DNA from: Candidatus Sabulitectum sp.
GTDB taxonomy: Bacteria > Fermentibacterota > Fermentibacteria > Fermentibacterales > Fermentibacteraceae
Length of the DNA: 22,490 nucleotides
Direction: 5' to 3'
NCBI GenBank assembly: GCA_023145935.1
Contig: JAGLDB010000009.1
Location: forward strand, 1 to 22,490
Below the pieces are notes generated by a model. It was given only the letters and a program-made list of their open reading frames with translations. It was not told the DNA's origin and searched no databases. Of this stretch, positions 13,557 through 20,983 are shown one piece after another; position 1 is the first letter of the stretch, and each line of letters starts with the position of its first letter. The translations under genes and the position numbers were made by a program.

Positions 13557-14219
13557 TTAATTGATCAGATTTGAACTAGTCAACTCCCATGTGGATGTGT
13601 AAAAGACATTTGCGTCTTCCTGATGAAATACCCTCTTTACCAGACCAAGATCAGGTTCGTAGTAGCAATCATCGCAGGTTAGCAATGTCTGACCCCAGGT
13701 AGACTGCACCAATGCACAACCCTCAGCAGTACCGAATGGCAGGCTCAAAGTTGTGTCTACTGTCATAACTGTGTACAAAGCATTCTCTACATCGTACCAG
13801 GTTTTACCCAATACAAGTGGTAGGTCAAGCAAGAGCCAGCTGGTAGTATCGGAAAGAGAATAGTAGTAGGAAACTGCCGAATCGGATACCCTGTAATATT
13901 CTGTAATCTCTTTGAAAATGGTATCAACAGGCACCGACTGGAAATATCTTACTATGGAATCAGTTACTGTAACCGATAGCAGCTCAAAACCCTGGTCATG
14001 GTTTACAACACCATTAGCGAGCCACATGTGTGTACCTGATCTGGTAGAATCAGAAGGATTACCAATTTCACCGAAAGAGTAACTGTAATCAAAAGCCCAG
14101 AAATCTCCAGCGGTCATGGGGAAAAAATCTGGACTACCTGCAGACGGCCCGGTTGTATCACTTCCACAAGAAAAAATGAACAGCGAAGCGAAAAGAAATA
14201 CCAACGAGTATACACGCAT
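13557..14219 (-). CDS. Predicted lipoprotein of unknown function
   Basis: 220 residues. The signal peptide ends in a lipobox-like IFSC with Cys18, so lipid anchoring to a membrane is likely. The mature part begins GSDTTGPSAGSPDFFPMTAGDFWAF..., a pattern (FPMTxGxxWxF) common in lipoproteins of FCB-group bacteria. It is rich in Thr, Ser, Tyr and Asp with alternating hydrophobics, and ends with EPDLGLVKRVFH, which suggests an all-beta domain. There are two Cys pairs (EGCALV and LLTCDDC). AAGGAG sits five nt before the start. It is a single-gene unit with its own terminator; a minus-strand TATAAT at 14327-14322 could belong to its promoter. I do not recognise a function. Confidence 0.75.
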   Translation of the reverse strand: MRVYSLVFLFASLFIFSCGSDTTGPSAGSPDFFPMTAGDFWAFDYSYSFGEIGNPSDSTRSGTHMWLANGVVNHDQGFELLSVTVTDSIVRYFQSVPVDTIFKEITEYYRVSDSAVSYYYSLSDTTSWLLLDLPLVLGKTWYDVENALYTVMTVDTTLSLPFGTAEGCALVQSTWGQTLLTCDDCYYEPDLGLVKRVFHQEDANVFYTSTWELTSSNLIN

Positions 14220-14548
14220 GAAAACTCCTTAAACGAACACATCAAGTTTATCAGACACTAATTACCCACATCCCTCACTAACAGTAAATTACATCAATTA
14301 ATCACTCCATGGAATCATATCATTATAGCCAACAGGAGTCAATGGAATGGAATTCTAAAAAAGAATTGAACAGCCCACAGTTGTATACTTCAAAGATTTG
14401 TTGTATTTTCGGCGTACATAGACGAAACGATTGTTCCGGGTGTTGAATGAGAACTCGGAATATATTATTTTATAAAGCTTTTAGCAGCATTATTCACCCT
14501 GCTGGTGCGTAATGGCATAGTACATGGTACAACTACAGAAGGGTTCTA
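14220..14548. other. Divergent intergenic region
   Basis: 329 nt between two divergent genes with no coding sequence seen. It is AT-rich. It contains a minus-strand TATAAT (14327-14322) without a good -35. It also contains an inverted repeat AATTCT, five A, AGAATT (14351-14367) and an AT-rich stretch TATATTATTTTATAAAG (14461-14477) that probably holds the -10 of the plus-strand gene. I cannot pair these reliably with -35 boxes. Confidence 0.5.
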
Positions 14549-15616
14549 ATGAAAATACCGAGTTTAAAAATCGGTGACCTTACCATTCGGATTCCAATAA
14601 TTCAAGGCGGTATGGGTGTTTCCGTGTCAAAGGCATCACTTGCTTCTGCGGTTTCACTGGCCGGTGGACTTGGTGTTATCGCAAGTGTGGGTCTGGGAGA
14701 AGAGCTTGATAATTCTATTCCCTACCTGCAACGATCCCGCCAGGCTCTTTCAGCAGAGATTCGCAAAGTAAAGCAACAGGGACTGGCTGTTGGAGTGAAT
14801 GTAATGGTTGCGCTCACTAATTTCGGAGACATGGTAAAGACCTGTGCAGAAGAAGGCGTTGATGTTCTATTCGCCGGAGCCGGACTGCCTCTCAGGCTGC
14901 CGGAATATGCCGAAGGTTCTTCCATGAAGCTGGTCCCAATTATTTCATCAGGTCGTGCTGCGGATGTTATTTGCAGATCATGGTCCAGGAAGCATTCCAG
15001 ATACCCGGACGCTATTGTAGTTGAAGGACCAATGGCAGGAGGCCACTTGGGTTTCAAGTTGCAGGAACTTCTTGATAACACCGCAACTGACCTGGACACC
15101 CTCGTTGCTGAAACTCTGATAGTTGCAGAAAAGTACGGAAAATTAGCCGGGCGAAAGATTCCTGTCATTGCAGCAGGCGGGGTTTATACCGGTGCTGATT
15201 TAGCCAGATTTCTTAACATGGGCGCCAGCGGTATTCAAATGGGAACACGTTTTGTAGCAACTAACGAATGTGATGTATCTGATGAATACAAACAGTCTTA
15301 TATTGATGCCACTGAGGATGATGTCTCTGTTATTCTTTCACCTGTAGGGCTTCCTGCTCGAGTGATTAATACACCGTTTGTAGAGAAATGCCTCAGTGAG
15401 AAACAGGAATTCAAATGTCTATACAAATGCCTTATTACTTGTAACGCCGACAAAGCAAACTACTGTATCGCTCTTGCTCTTCTGGATTCCGCAAGGGGTC
15501 AGTTGGATACAGGATTCCCCATGTGCGGTGAGAATGTCACAAGGATAGACAAAATCATTAGTGTCCAGGAGCTTATCCATGAGCTGACAACAGAGGCAGA
15601 ACCTCTTCTCTCTTAA
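14549..15616 (+). CDS. Nitronate monooxygenase / 2-nitropropane dioxygenase-like FMN enzyme
   Basis: 355-residue TIM-barrel flavoprotein. Visible motifs are IPIIQGGMG (15-23, FMN region), VEGPMAGGHLGF (158-169) with catalytic-type His166, IPVIAAGGVYTGADLARFLNMGASGIQMGTRF (FMN phosphate binding), and a C-terminal Cys-rich segment KCLYKCLITCNADKANYCIALALL followed by VTRIDKIISVQEL. The Cys-rich tail marks the YrpB-like NMO clade common in anaerobes, as I recall it. Classical members oxidise alkyl nitronates; many in this clade are of unknown substrate. FabK enoyl-ACP reductase shares the fold but has a different GGH context and lacks this tail. The start is supported by AAGGG about six nt upstream. 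It is a single-gene unit, with no clear terminator in the 224 nt downstream. Confidence 0.85.
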   Translation: MKIPSLKIGDLTIRIPIIQGGMGVSVSKASLASAVSLAGGLGVIASVGLGEELDNSIPYLQRSRQALSAEIRKVKQQGLAVGVNVMVALTNFGDMVKTCAEEGVDVLFAGAGLPLRLPEYAEGSSMKLVPIISSGRAADVICRSWSRKHSRYPDAIVVEGPMAGGHLGFKLQELLDNTATDLDTLVAETLIVAEKYGKLAGRKIPVIAAGGVYTGADLARFLNMGASGIQMGTRFVATNECDVSDEYKQSYIDATEDDVSVILSPVGLPARVINTPFVEKCLSEKQEFKCLYKCLITCNADKANYCIALALLDSARGQLDTGFPMCGENVTRIDKIISVQELIHELTTEAEPLLS

Positions 15617-15786
15617 CTAAGACTTTTTCATACAGAGGTTTCCCGGGCAACGGTAATTTCAACAGAAATGTGGCTGTGTACCCTTTAAGCAGCAGTAGTA
15701 TCAAACCTTCATCTTGTTGCGCTGCATAATATTCTAGAATGGCAATTATCTGGATAAGTAAATACCATATCATTTGATGAATCCCC

Positions 15787-15814
15787 TTGACTTTTCCTAC
15801 CATATTGGTATGTA
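15787..15814 (+). promoter_or_regulatory. Putative promoter with palindrome for the interrupted exported-protein gene
   Basis: TTGACT (15787-15792), a 16-bp spacer and TATGTA (15809-15814). The spacer contains the palindrome TACCA-TAT-TGGTA (15798-15810), which could be an operator. The -35 is good and the -10 is weak (3/6). Confidence 0.4.
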
Positions 15815-15840
15815 TTTCTTCTAACCGAAGGAGATTCTAT

Positions 15841-16464
15841 ATGAGAAAAAGTGTATCACTGGCTTTACTGGTCCTGGCCAACTTGTCCATTGCTTCAGTG
15901 GTGATCGGTTCACCGGATCTGGCCAGTATGGACCCTTTCTGCACGTCTTGAGGATCTATGAATTGCTATCAGGTGATAGCGCTTTCCACAGAGATGTCAG
16001 GTGCAATGACCATTGGACAGATAGGCTGGCAGCGGGGTGGTTCCGCTGGTTCTTCAACCGGATACTACAACAACTTCAAGCTGTACATGGGTGTAGCTGC
16101 AGGCTCTGAACTCACAGACACTTATGAAGCGAACTATACCCCGGGAACCAGAACAGCGGTCTATGCAACCTCCTCTCAGACTATGCATGCGGAAGCTGAT
16201 GGATGGATGACAATAACTCTGGATAAACCTTATGTATATGACGGCATCGGAAACATCATCCTTGAGCTGGAATGGACAGGCGGGTCCAATATGTTCTACA
16301 CCTACATGTGGGAGATAGGGGCCAATCGTGGACTCATGAACAAAACAAGTATGGGAAGCCCAACTGGAATACTGTCAACCAAAATGTCCGAATTGATGTT
16401 CGAGACGGCATATTCACTGGAAGCCTCGATATTTGCCGCTATAAAGTCACTCTTCTACCACTGA
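15841..16464 (+). pseudogene. Exported protein gene interrupted by an in-frame TGA
   Basis: Translation would begin at ATG 15841, preceded by GAAGGAG, and give a good signal peptide (MRKSVSLALLVLANLSIASV) followed by PDLASMDPFCTS. A TGA at 15949-15951 then stops it after 36 codons. The same frame continues with ATG 15958 for 168 residues, through MNCYQVIALSTEMSGAMTIGQIGWQRGG and LYMGVAAGSELTD to LEASIFAAIKSLFYH. Both parts fit one roughly 207-residue exported beta protein of a type I recall from Fermentibacteria-like genomes (PFCxS...MxYQ start of the mature domain). TGG to TGA would be one base change. Alternatives are a sequencing error, or restart at 15958, where GAGG overlaps the stop codon; restart would yield a form without a signal peptide. 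Function unknown. Confidence 0.65.
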
Positions 16465-16486
16465 TTTACTGAAAATACAGCAAAAT

Positions 16487-16512
16487 GAAGGGGCAGGAAA
16501 TCCCGCCCCTTC
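16487..16512. terminator. Bidirectional stem-loop between convergent genes
   Basis: GAAGGGGC (16487-16494) and GCCCCTTC (16505-16512) form a perfect 8-bp stem, extendable by two pairs past one mismatch, with a small AAAT-type loop. On the minus strand ATTTTG follows, and on the plus strand there is no T-run. It lies between the convergent gene at 15841 and the slipin gene. Confidence 0.65.
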
Positions 16513-16544
16513 TGATCTAATTCAGATATCGATTACACTCTGAT

Positions 16545-17459
16545 CTACTTAGCTTTGTGCATATTCATCTGGTTACCTGCAGTAGCCGCAGCGATCTGTT
16601 CACCCATTCCCATCTTCGTCGGGTAGACGATCACCATGGAACCCTCTTCCTTGGAAATATCCAGAAGAGCCTGGATCTGCCGGAGTTCCATGGCGTTCGG
16701 TTGATCTGAAAGCATTCTGGAAGCCTCTGCAAGAGACTCGGCAACAGTAAGCTCTGCCTTGGCCTGGATGACCTTGGCTTTTGCGGACCTTTCGGCTCTG
16801 GCAATGACCGCAAGTTCCTCAACCAGCGACTGAGGAGTTCCAACATCTGTTATGCGTACAGCGCGCACATTCACTCCGTAATCCGATGCAGCTCTGTCAA
16901 TGATGGCTTTGAGCTCATTGGCAATACGATCAGTATCACTGAGAAGCGGCCTCAAGTCGTTTGCTCCAATTGTGCTTTTAAGAGCCTCCATGGAAACCCA
17001 CTCTGTTGTTTTCCAGTAATTCTGAACATCAATAACGGCTTTTTCAGGATTCTCTACTTCCAGCTCAACAGCAGCAGTAACATCAATAGGGATGTTGTCT
17101 TTTGTAAGAGTCTTGGTTGCTTTTACTTCGTAGGTAGTGATCCTGATATCAACAATTCTGGCAACGGAGTAAATGAATGGAGGAATAAGAAAAAACCCGG
17201 GTCCCCGGGCTCCGACAGATTTACCAAGCCGAAGAAGAACCATTCTCTGCCACTGTGGCAGCACATGAACCATCTTTGCCAGGAGATTGGCAACCCAGAA
17301 AATAGCAATTGTAAATATAACAACCCAGACAATTGATCCATCCACCCCGTGACGGGCGCGACTTAACAATGGCCAGACGATCAACAGCCACAAAGGAACA
17401 AGTATTACCAGACGAATAAAGCCCCTTATGAAATTCTGTACCGGATTCCTTTTTACCAT
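16545..17459 (-). CDS. SPFH/band 7 membrane protein (stomatin/slipin-like)
   Basis: 304 residues. Two N-terminal membrane segments (about 12-33 and 42-61) are followed by an SPFH domain from about residue 68: LPQWQRMVLLRLGKSVGARGPGFFLIPPFIYSVARIVDIRITTYEV, then TKDNIPIDVTAAVELEVENPEKAV, then the ALKSTIG..DLRPLLSDTDRIANELKAIIDRAASDYGVNVRAVRITDVGTP block, and an Ala/Glu-rich coiled coil (VIQAKAELTVAESLAEASRML). Slipins form oligomers in membrane microdomains and are often paired with an NfeD protease-like partner. No nfeD gene is adjacent here. AAGGAGGG precedes the start by seven nt. Two membrane helices rather than one hairpin segment is slightly unusual. Family call firm; cellular role open. 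Confidence 0.88.
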   Translation of the reverse strand: MVKRNPVQNFIRGFIRLVILVPLWLLIVWPLLSRARHGVDGSIVWVVIFTIAIFWVANLLAKMVHVLPQWQRMVLLRLGKSVGARGPGFFLIPPFIYSVARIVDIRITTYEVKATKTLTKDNIPIDVTAAVELEVENPEKAVIDVQNYWKTTEWVSMEALKSTIGANDLRPLLSDTDRIANELKAIIDRAASDYGVNVRAVRITDVGTPQSLVEELAVIARAERSAKAKVIQAKAELTVAESLAEASRMLSDQPNAMELRQIQALLDISKEEGSMVIVYPTKMGMGEQIAAATAGNQMNMHKAK

Positions 17460-17535
17460 AGCAGACCCTCCTTTTAAGCGTTGTACATTACACAGCTATT
17501 CATACATCAATGTTCATCGATACCACAAGGATATT

Positions 17536-19782
17536 TTATCGGATAAAAACCATTCCGGCACTTCTACGCTGATTCCCGGAAGAAACTGCAGTGCAGAAAT
17601 ACGCGCCGGGGGGAACCACCTCACCAGTCATGGTACAACAATCCCAGTAACAGGTCACCTCAGCGTCTGAAGCAATCTCAACCGTCCACTGTCTAAGCAA
17701 TCTTCCAGTAAGATCATGGATTGAAATATGCACAGACCCCGAATGCATATCGTCCAGTTTGATGACAAACCCATTAGAGGAAGGATTGGGGTAGACGGTC
17801 AGAGTTGAACCCGAGTCAACTTTCCGAGTCTCTATCTGTTGCAAATCGGTCAGTCGTTGAACCCCGCCTCCGTAAGTGGATACGATCAGTGCCGAACCGC
17901 ACAAAGCCATGGGGGAATTGCCATACACATTATCCACAGGAAGATCACCGGTGATCTCTTCCCAGGTATCGCCATAATCAAAAGTTCGCCAGACTCCCCC
18001 GTGCAGTGAAAATGTGGTGTCTGCCTCTGCACCGCTCAACCCGGCATAAAGAACACTGTCTACGAAAAGAAGATCAGCGACATTCACCGGTTTGCTCCAG
18101 TTGCCTGATATATCCTCCTGTGATGTTTCAGTAATACGGAAAAGCTCACCGGTTTCCGCTCCGGTATACAGATCGCCATCGTGCCATTCCAGTGACACAA
18201 GATTGTAAGATGAAAGCCCCGCAAAACCCCATGACAGCCCCTGATCAATGCTCATGTACAACCCCTGGTCGGTGGCAGCAAAGAAGACATCAGATTGGGT
18301 AACTTGAAGCAGGTGTGTACACAACAGCGGAAGTACCAGTTCAAAACTTCCTCCACCATCGGCACTTCGATAAACACCAGCAGTGAACTGCTCAATATCC
18401 CATTCTGAAAGTAGAAGAACCGACGTGTCATCATCATCCACAGCAAGGTCGAAGACTATTTTGTCTCCCTCTCTGATGGAATTGTATGTGATAAATCCGT
18501 CATCTGATCTGTAGGCACCATTGCGAAAGGTTCCGCAATACATGGTATCTGAACTGCCCGGGCTGAAATGCACAAAAAGACAGTGAGCATTAGGGCCTGT
18601 TCTTGACCATGTCTGGCCTGCGTCATCGGTTACCGAAAGTCCCTGCATGTTCAGGGAAGAATGGTAGCTTCCAAGATTTGCAGCAAAAATACGGTCAGAA
18701 TTATCGGGGTCAACAGCAAGACCGCAAAGAAAACACGACCGTGGAAATGAAAACAGTTCGGACCATGTCTCAGCACCATTATACGATACATAGATCGGAC
18801 TGTTAGCAAATGCTCCGCAGTACAATAAGTCATCCGTAGCTGTAATCCCCATTATCATCAGGTCATCTGGAAGGGGTAATGAGGTTACATCAACCCACTC
18901 TCCTGTTGAAGATGTGTACTTAACAAAGCCGGGAAAAGCGCATGAGTAAATCTCAATATCGGGAGAAACTCGGGCTATGGACACATCTGCGGTGTAAAAA
19001 GACGAATAGCTCAGTTCAAAACTTACCCCATGATCAAAACTCAGATATGTGCCATAGGGGTTCACTGCAGCAACCGCAACATTGTCCATACAATCCACCT
19101 GCCACACATTCCCGTCTGCGGGTATGGTTGAAATCTGCGTCCAGGTTACACCATCAGATGACCGATGCAACCCCTGACCCTCAACCCCTGCCAGAAGTGT
19201 TCCATCACCGGTTCGGGAAAGACAGGGAGTTGCGGTCCCCTGCAAACCGCTTGGGATCCATGTCTGACCTCCATCAACAGAGCTGTAGATACCGTCACCG
19301 GACTTAGGCGGATCTCCGAATCTGTCCAATCCGGTACTTATGTAGAGGGAGTCACCATCAAATGATGCGATAACCAGGCTTGAAACCATTCTTGATGCCT
19401 GTGTTACAAGTCCATTCGTTATCTGCACCCAGCTCTCGCCACCATTTTCGGATTTTAGAAGACCATACCTGCCGTATGGATCACATATGTAGATAACTTC
19501 AGGATCAGACGGGCTAAGCGTGATCTGCCACGCTGTCATGTCCGGCCAGCTACCTGTAAGCAGAGACCAGGAATCGCCTCCATTAACCGTCTTCCATAAA
19601 CCACCGGAGTCATCACTGCCTGCATATATGATCTGAGAGTTGTCCGGGTGAACTGCAAAATCCTTGAAATAGCCTCCCTGGGGACCTATCTGCTCCCATT
19701 GCCAGGAAAAAGACAGCCCCGGCAGAAGAAGAAGAACAGGAAGCCATGATCTGCGCAATAGAGAAATCAACTGATCTTTCAT
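17536..19782 (-). CDS. Large exported Asp-box (BNR-like) protein with T9SS/FlgD-like C-terminal domain
   Basis: 748 residues from ATG 19782, which has GGAGG eight nt upstream; an in-frame GTG at 19791 overlaps that ribosome site and is rejected. A signal peptide (RR followed by LPVLLLLPGLSFS) precedes about ten Asp-box-like motifs, such as TVNGGDSW, SENGGESW, SVDGGQTW, SSDGVTW, SYNGAETW, DDAGQTW, SADGGGSF, SIDQGLSW and TFDYGDTW. These mark BNR/VPS10-type beta-propellers, likely two. The last 85 residues (VYPNPSSNGFVIKL, ISIHDLTGRLLRQW, GAYFCTAVSSG, VFIR) are a FlgD/Por-type sorting domain like that of the protein at 6376. No sialidase FRIP motif or Arg triad is apparent, so enzyme activity is doubtful. 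Probably cell-surface or secreted, in carbohydrate or protein binding. Confidence 0.85.
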   Translation of the reverse strand: MKDQLISLLRRSWLPVLLLLPGLSFSWQWEQIGPQGGYFKDFAVHPDNSQIIYAGSDDSGGLWKTVNGGDSWSLLTGSWPDMTAWQITLSPSDPEVIYICDPYGRYGLLKSENGGESWVQITNGLVTQASRMVSSLVIASFDGDSLYISTGLDRFGDPPKSGDGIYSSVDGGQTWIPSGLQGTATPCLSRTGDGTLLAGVEGQGLHRSSDGVTWTQISTIPADGNVWQVDCMDNVAVAAVNPYGTYLSFDHGVSFELSYSSFYTADVSIARVSPDIEIYSCAFPGFVKYTSSTGEWVDVTSLPLPDDLMIMGITATDDLLYCGAFANSPIYVSYNGAETWSELFSFPRSCFLCGLAVDPDNSDRIFAANLGSYHSSLNMQGLSVTDDAGQTWSRTGPNAHCLFVHFSPGSSDTMYCGTFRNGAYRSDDGFITYNSIREGDKIVFDLAVDDDDTSVLLLSEWDIEQFTAGVYRSADGGGSFELVLPLLCTHLLQVTQSDVFFAATDQGLYMSIDQGLSWGFAGLSSYNLVSLEWHDGDLYTGAETGELFRITETSQEDISGNWSKPVNVADLLFVDSVLYAGLSGAEADTTFSLHGGVWRTFDYGDTWEEITGDLPVDNVYGNSPMALCGSALIVSTYGGGVQRLTDLQQIETRKVDSGSTLTVYPNPSSNGFVIKLDDMHSGSVHISIHDLTGRLLRQWTVEIASDAEVTCYWDCCTMTGEVVPPGAYFCTAVSSGNQRRSAGMVFIR

Positions 19783-19804
19783 GATAAGCACCTCCCTGAA
19801 TTGA

Positions 19805-19837
19805 CTCCAATATTGGAGAGAAATGTAATTAAGTCAA
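19805..19837 (-). promoter_or_regulatory. Putative promoter with 14-bp palindrome for the Asp-box protein
   Basis: Minus-strand TTGACT (19837-19832) is followed at 16-18 bp by AT-rich candidates for the -10, none of them consensus. These lie within a perfect palindrome CTCCAATATTGGAG (19805-19818). An operator overlapping the -10 is plausible. Confidence 0.4.
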
Positions 19838-19882
19838 TCCATTTAGTAGAACTCCACATCGATCATACTTCGCCCCTGCTAC

Positions 19883-19911
19883 TTGCACGGAAGGTGCCAA
19901 TTCGGTATCAT
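19883..19911 (+). promoter_or_regulatory. Putative promoter for the DUF5684-like gene
   Basis: TTGCAC (19883-19888), exactly 17 bp, TATCAT (19906-19911). The -10 matches consensus at 5/6 and the -35 at 3/6. The leader to ATG 19946 would be about 28 nt. Confidence 0.45.
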
Positions 19912-19945
19912 GCTCCGGTGTTTTAACTGAAAATAAGGAGGAAGA

Positions 19946-20395
19946 ATGAAGAAAGTATCAGGTTTTCTTGTGTTGCTGGTTCTTATGGTTTTCTCCGGCA
20001 TTGCTGTTGCAGGCGACCCGTTCATCGAGGATATCATGGGTAATGGGGTTTTAATAACTGTCAGCATCCTGTTCAATCTTGCAGTTATGGCTTTCTTAGT
20101 AATGGCGCAGTGGAAGCTTTTTGTAAAAGCGGGAGAAGAAGGATGGATAGCCCTGATCCCAATATACAACGCAGTTGTTATGATGAAAATAGCTGGAAAA
20201 CCAGGGTGGTGGGTTCTTTTGCTGTTCGTACCTTTTGCCAATATTGTGGTTGCTATTTTGATGAATATCGGTCTTGCACGAAACTTCGGACGCAGTGATG
20301 GATTCGCAATCGGGCTTATCTTCTTCCCTTACATTTTCCTTGCTGTTCTAGGCTTTGGTGAATCAAAGTACTCACCGATAGCTGTAGCTATATAG
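19946..20395 (+). CDS. Small membrane protein, DUF5684-like
   Basis: 149 residues. A signal peptide (1-22, ending AVAG) or first membrane helix precedes three helices at about 33-55, 88-109 and 118-137. The core WKLFVKAGEEGWIALIPIYNAVVMMKIAGKPGWWVLLLFVPFANI, followed by LARNFGRSDGFAIGL and VLGFG, matches my memory of the DUF5684 family (aKAGxpGWaalIPiYN...GrpxWw...iPxvN). Members are often found next to signal peptidase genes and have no settled function. The start is supported by AGGAGG about six nt before the ATG. It is a single-gene unit with its own upstream promoter candidate and downstream hairpins. Confidence 0.82.
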   Translation: MKKVSGFLVLLVLMVFSGIAVAGDPFIEDIMGNGVLITVSILFNLAVMAFLVMAQWKLFVKAGEEGWIALIPIYNAVVMMKIAGKPGWWVLLLFVPFANIVVAILMNIGLARNFGRSDGFAIGLIFFPYIFLAVLGFGESKYSPIAVAI

Positions 20396-20405
20396 TTTTT
20401 ACAGG

Positions 20406-20443
20406 GCAGGCGGTAGCTTCACAACTACCGCCTGCAGCTTTTA
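20406..20443 (+). terminator. Stem-loop terminator after the DUF5684-like gene
   Basis: GCAGGCGGTAG (20406-20416) and CTACCGCCTGC (20425-20435) give a perfect 11-bp GC-rich stem with an 8-nt loop, followed by AGCTTTTAAA. The T-tract is short. It lies 11 nt after the stop codon. Confidence 0.75.
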
Positions 20444-20548
20444 AAGGTTATTGATTCTCCGCGTACTCTCTGCTGTCAGGTTAGTAACTGCCTGTTTGAA
20501 CAGTGGATGACATAAGTAAGGTCAGTTTCTAGAAAGTTCCGGTTATTG

Positions 20549-20983
20549 TTATTCCTTCCCCTTCCCTGAATACTCAGGGGAGGGGACTTTTTTATCGCTG
20601 AATATGTACTCTCTTCTGAGAGGGATCTCTTCAAGCAGCTCTACCTCCAACTCCCGTGAGGTAAGCACTTCATCTCCGGGAAACATCACCGATTCAGGAT
20701 CTTCTTTTGTATCAGTTTCAGGATCACTCAGAATAACCCTGTAAAGATAGCCGTTTCTAGTTCCGTCCTGTTTCAGAGTAATAGTTCTCAAGCCGGATTC
20801 ATCTCTTTCCTCAACTTCAATGTGCAGGTGGTCCGGCTTGTGCGAGAATGCCATTGCAAGAATTCTGTTCCCGGTTATTGTTGACCCCGGGCGGATGCTT
20901 GACAGTATTTCCGGGCTGCCATGAAACCATTCACCGTTCTTCGTGCATTGAGACATCCGGGGAGGTTCTTTACTCCGCGCCAT
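20549..20983 (-). CDS. Small protein resembling Arr-type ADP-ribosyltransferases
   Basis: 144 residues, no signal peptide or membrane segment. The order of motifs recalls rifampin ADP-ribosyltransferase (Arr). NGEWFHGSPEILSSIRPGS with His21 matches the Arr GPFFHGTKAELxxGxLLxPG. Then come GYLYRV (Arr GRIYVV), TDTKEDPESVMFPGDE (Arr FEDDPNxxxxRFPGN) and LTSRELEVELLEEI (Arr YRSAEPLRVVG). Arr uses His, Tyr and Asp. The His and an EDP Asp (D95) can be matched, but at the Tyr place (VYFTAT) this protein has AMAFSH, so activity is uncertain. The ATG overlaps the transporter stop by 14 nt and no ribosome site is seen, so coupled translation is likely; Met10 (20956) is another possible start. I rate the fold assignment as moderate and the substrate as unknown. 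Confidence 0.5.
   Translation of the reverse strand: MARSKEPPRMSQCTKNGEWFHGSPEILSSIRPGSTITGNRILAMAFSHKPDHLHIEVEERDESGLRTITLKQDGTRNGYLYRVILSDPETDTKEDPESVMFPGDEVLTSRELEVELLEEIPLRREYIFSDKKVPSPEYSGKGKE
20557..20593 (+). terminator. Plus-strand intrinsic terminator inside the end of the convergent gene
   Basis: A 13-bp stem with one G-U wobble (left arm 20557-20569 ending CCCTGA, loop ATAC, right arm 20574-20586 starting TCAGGG) is followed by C and six T (20588-20593). It is a textbook plus-strand terminator but lies within the last 45 nt of the minus-strand gene at 20549. It would back up the hairpin at 20406. Confidence 0.65.

Noticed and set aside
14549..15616. FabK enoyl-ACP reductase
   Set aside because: The GGH context and the Cys-rich C-terminal tail fit the nitronate-monooxygenase-like clade better, and no fatty-acid genes are nearby.
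15949..15951. TGA as a general sense codon (Gly or Trp) in this organism
   Set aside because: Several intact genes in the window end at TGA exactly at family-expected lengths (for example at 1070, 1719, 2518 and 4432), so TGA is a normal stop here.
17534..17548. TTTTATC-G-GATAAAA palindrome as terminator of the Asp-box gene
   Set aside because: One-nt centre cannot form a normal hairpin loop, and the repeat overlaps the stop codon; AT-rich chance palindrome is likely.
17536..19782. Active sialidase
   Set aside because: Asp-boxes alone mark the propeller; I could not find the FRIP motif or an Arg triad.
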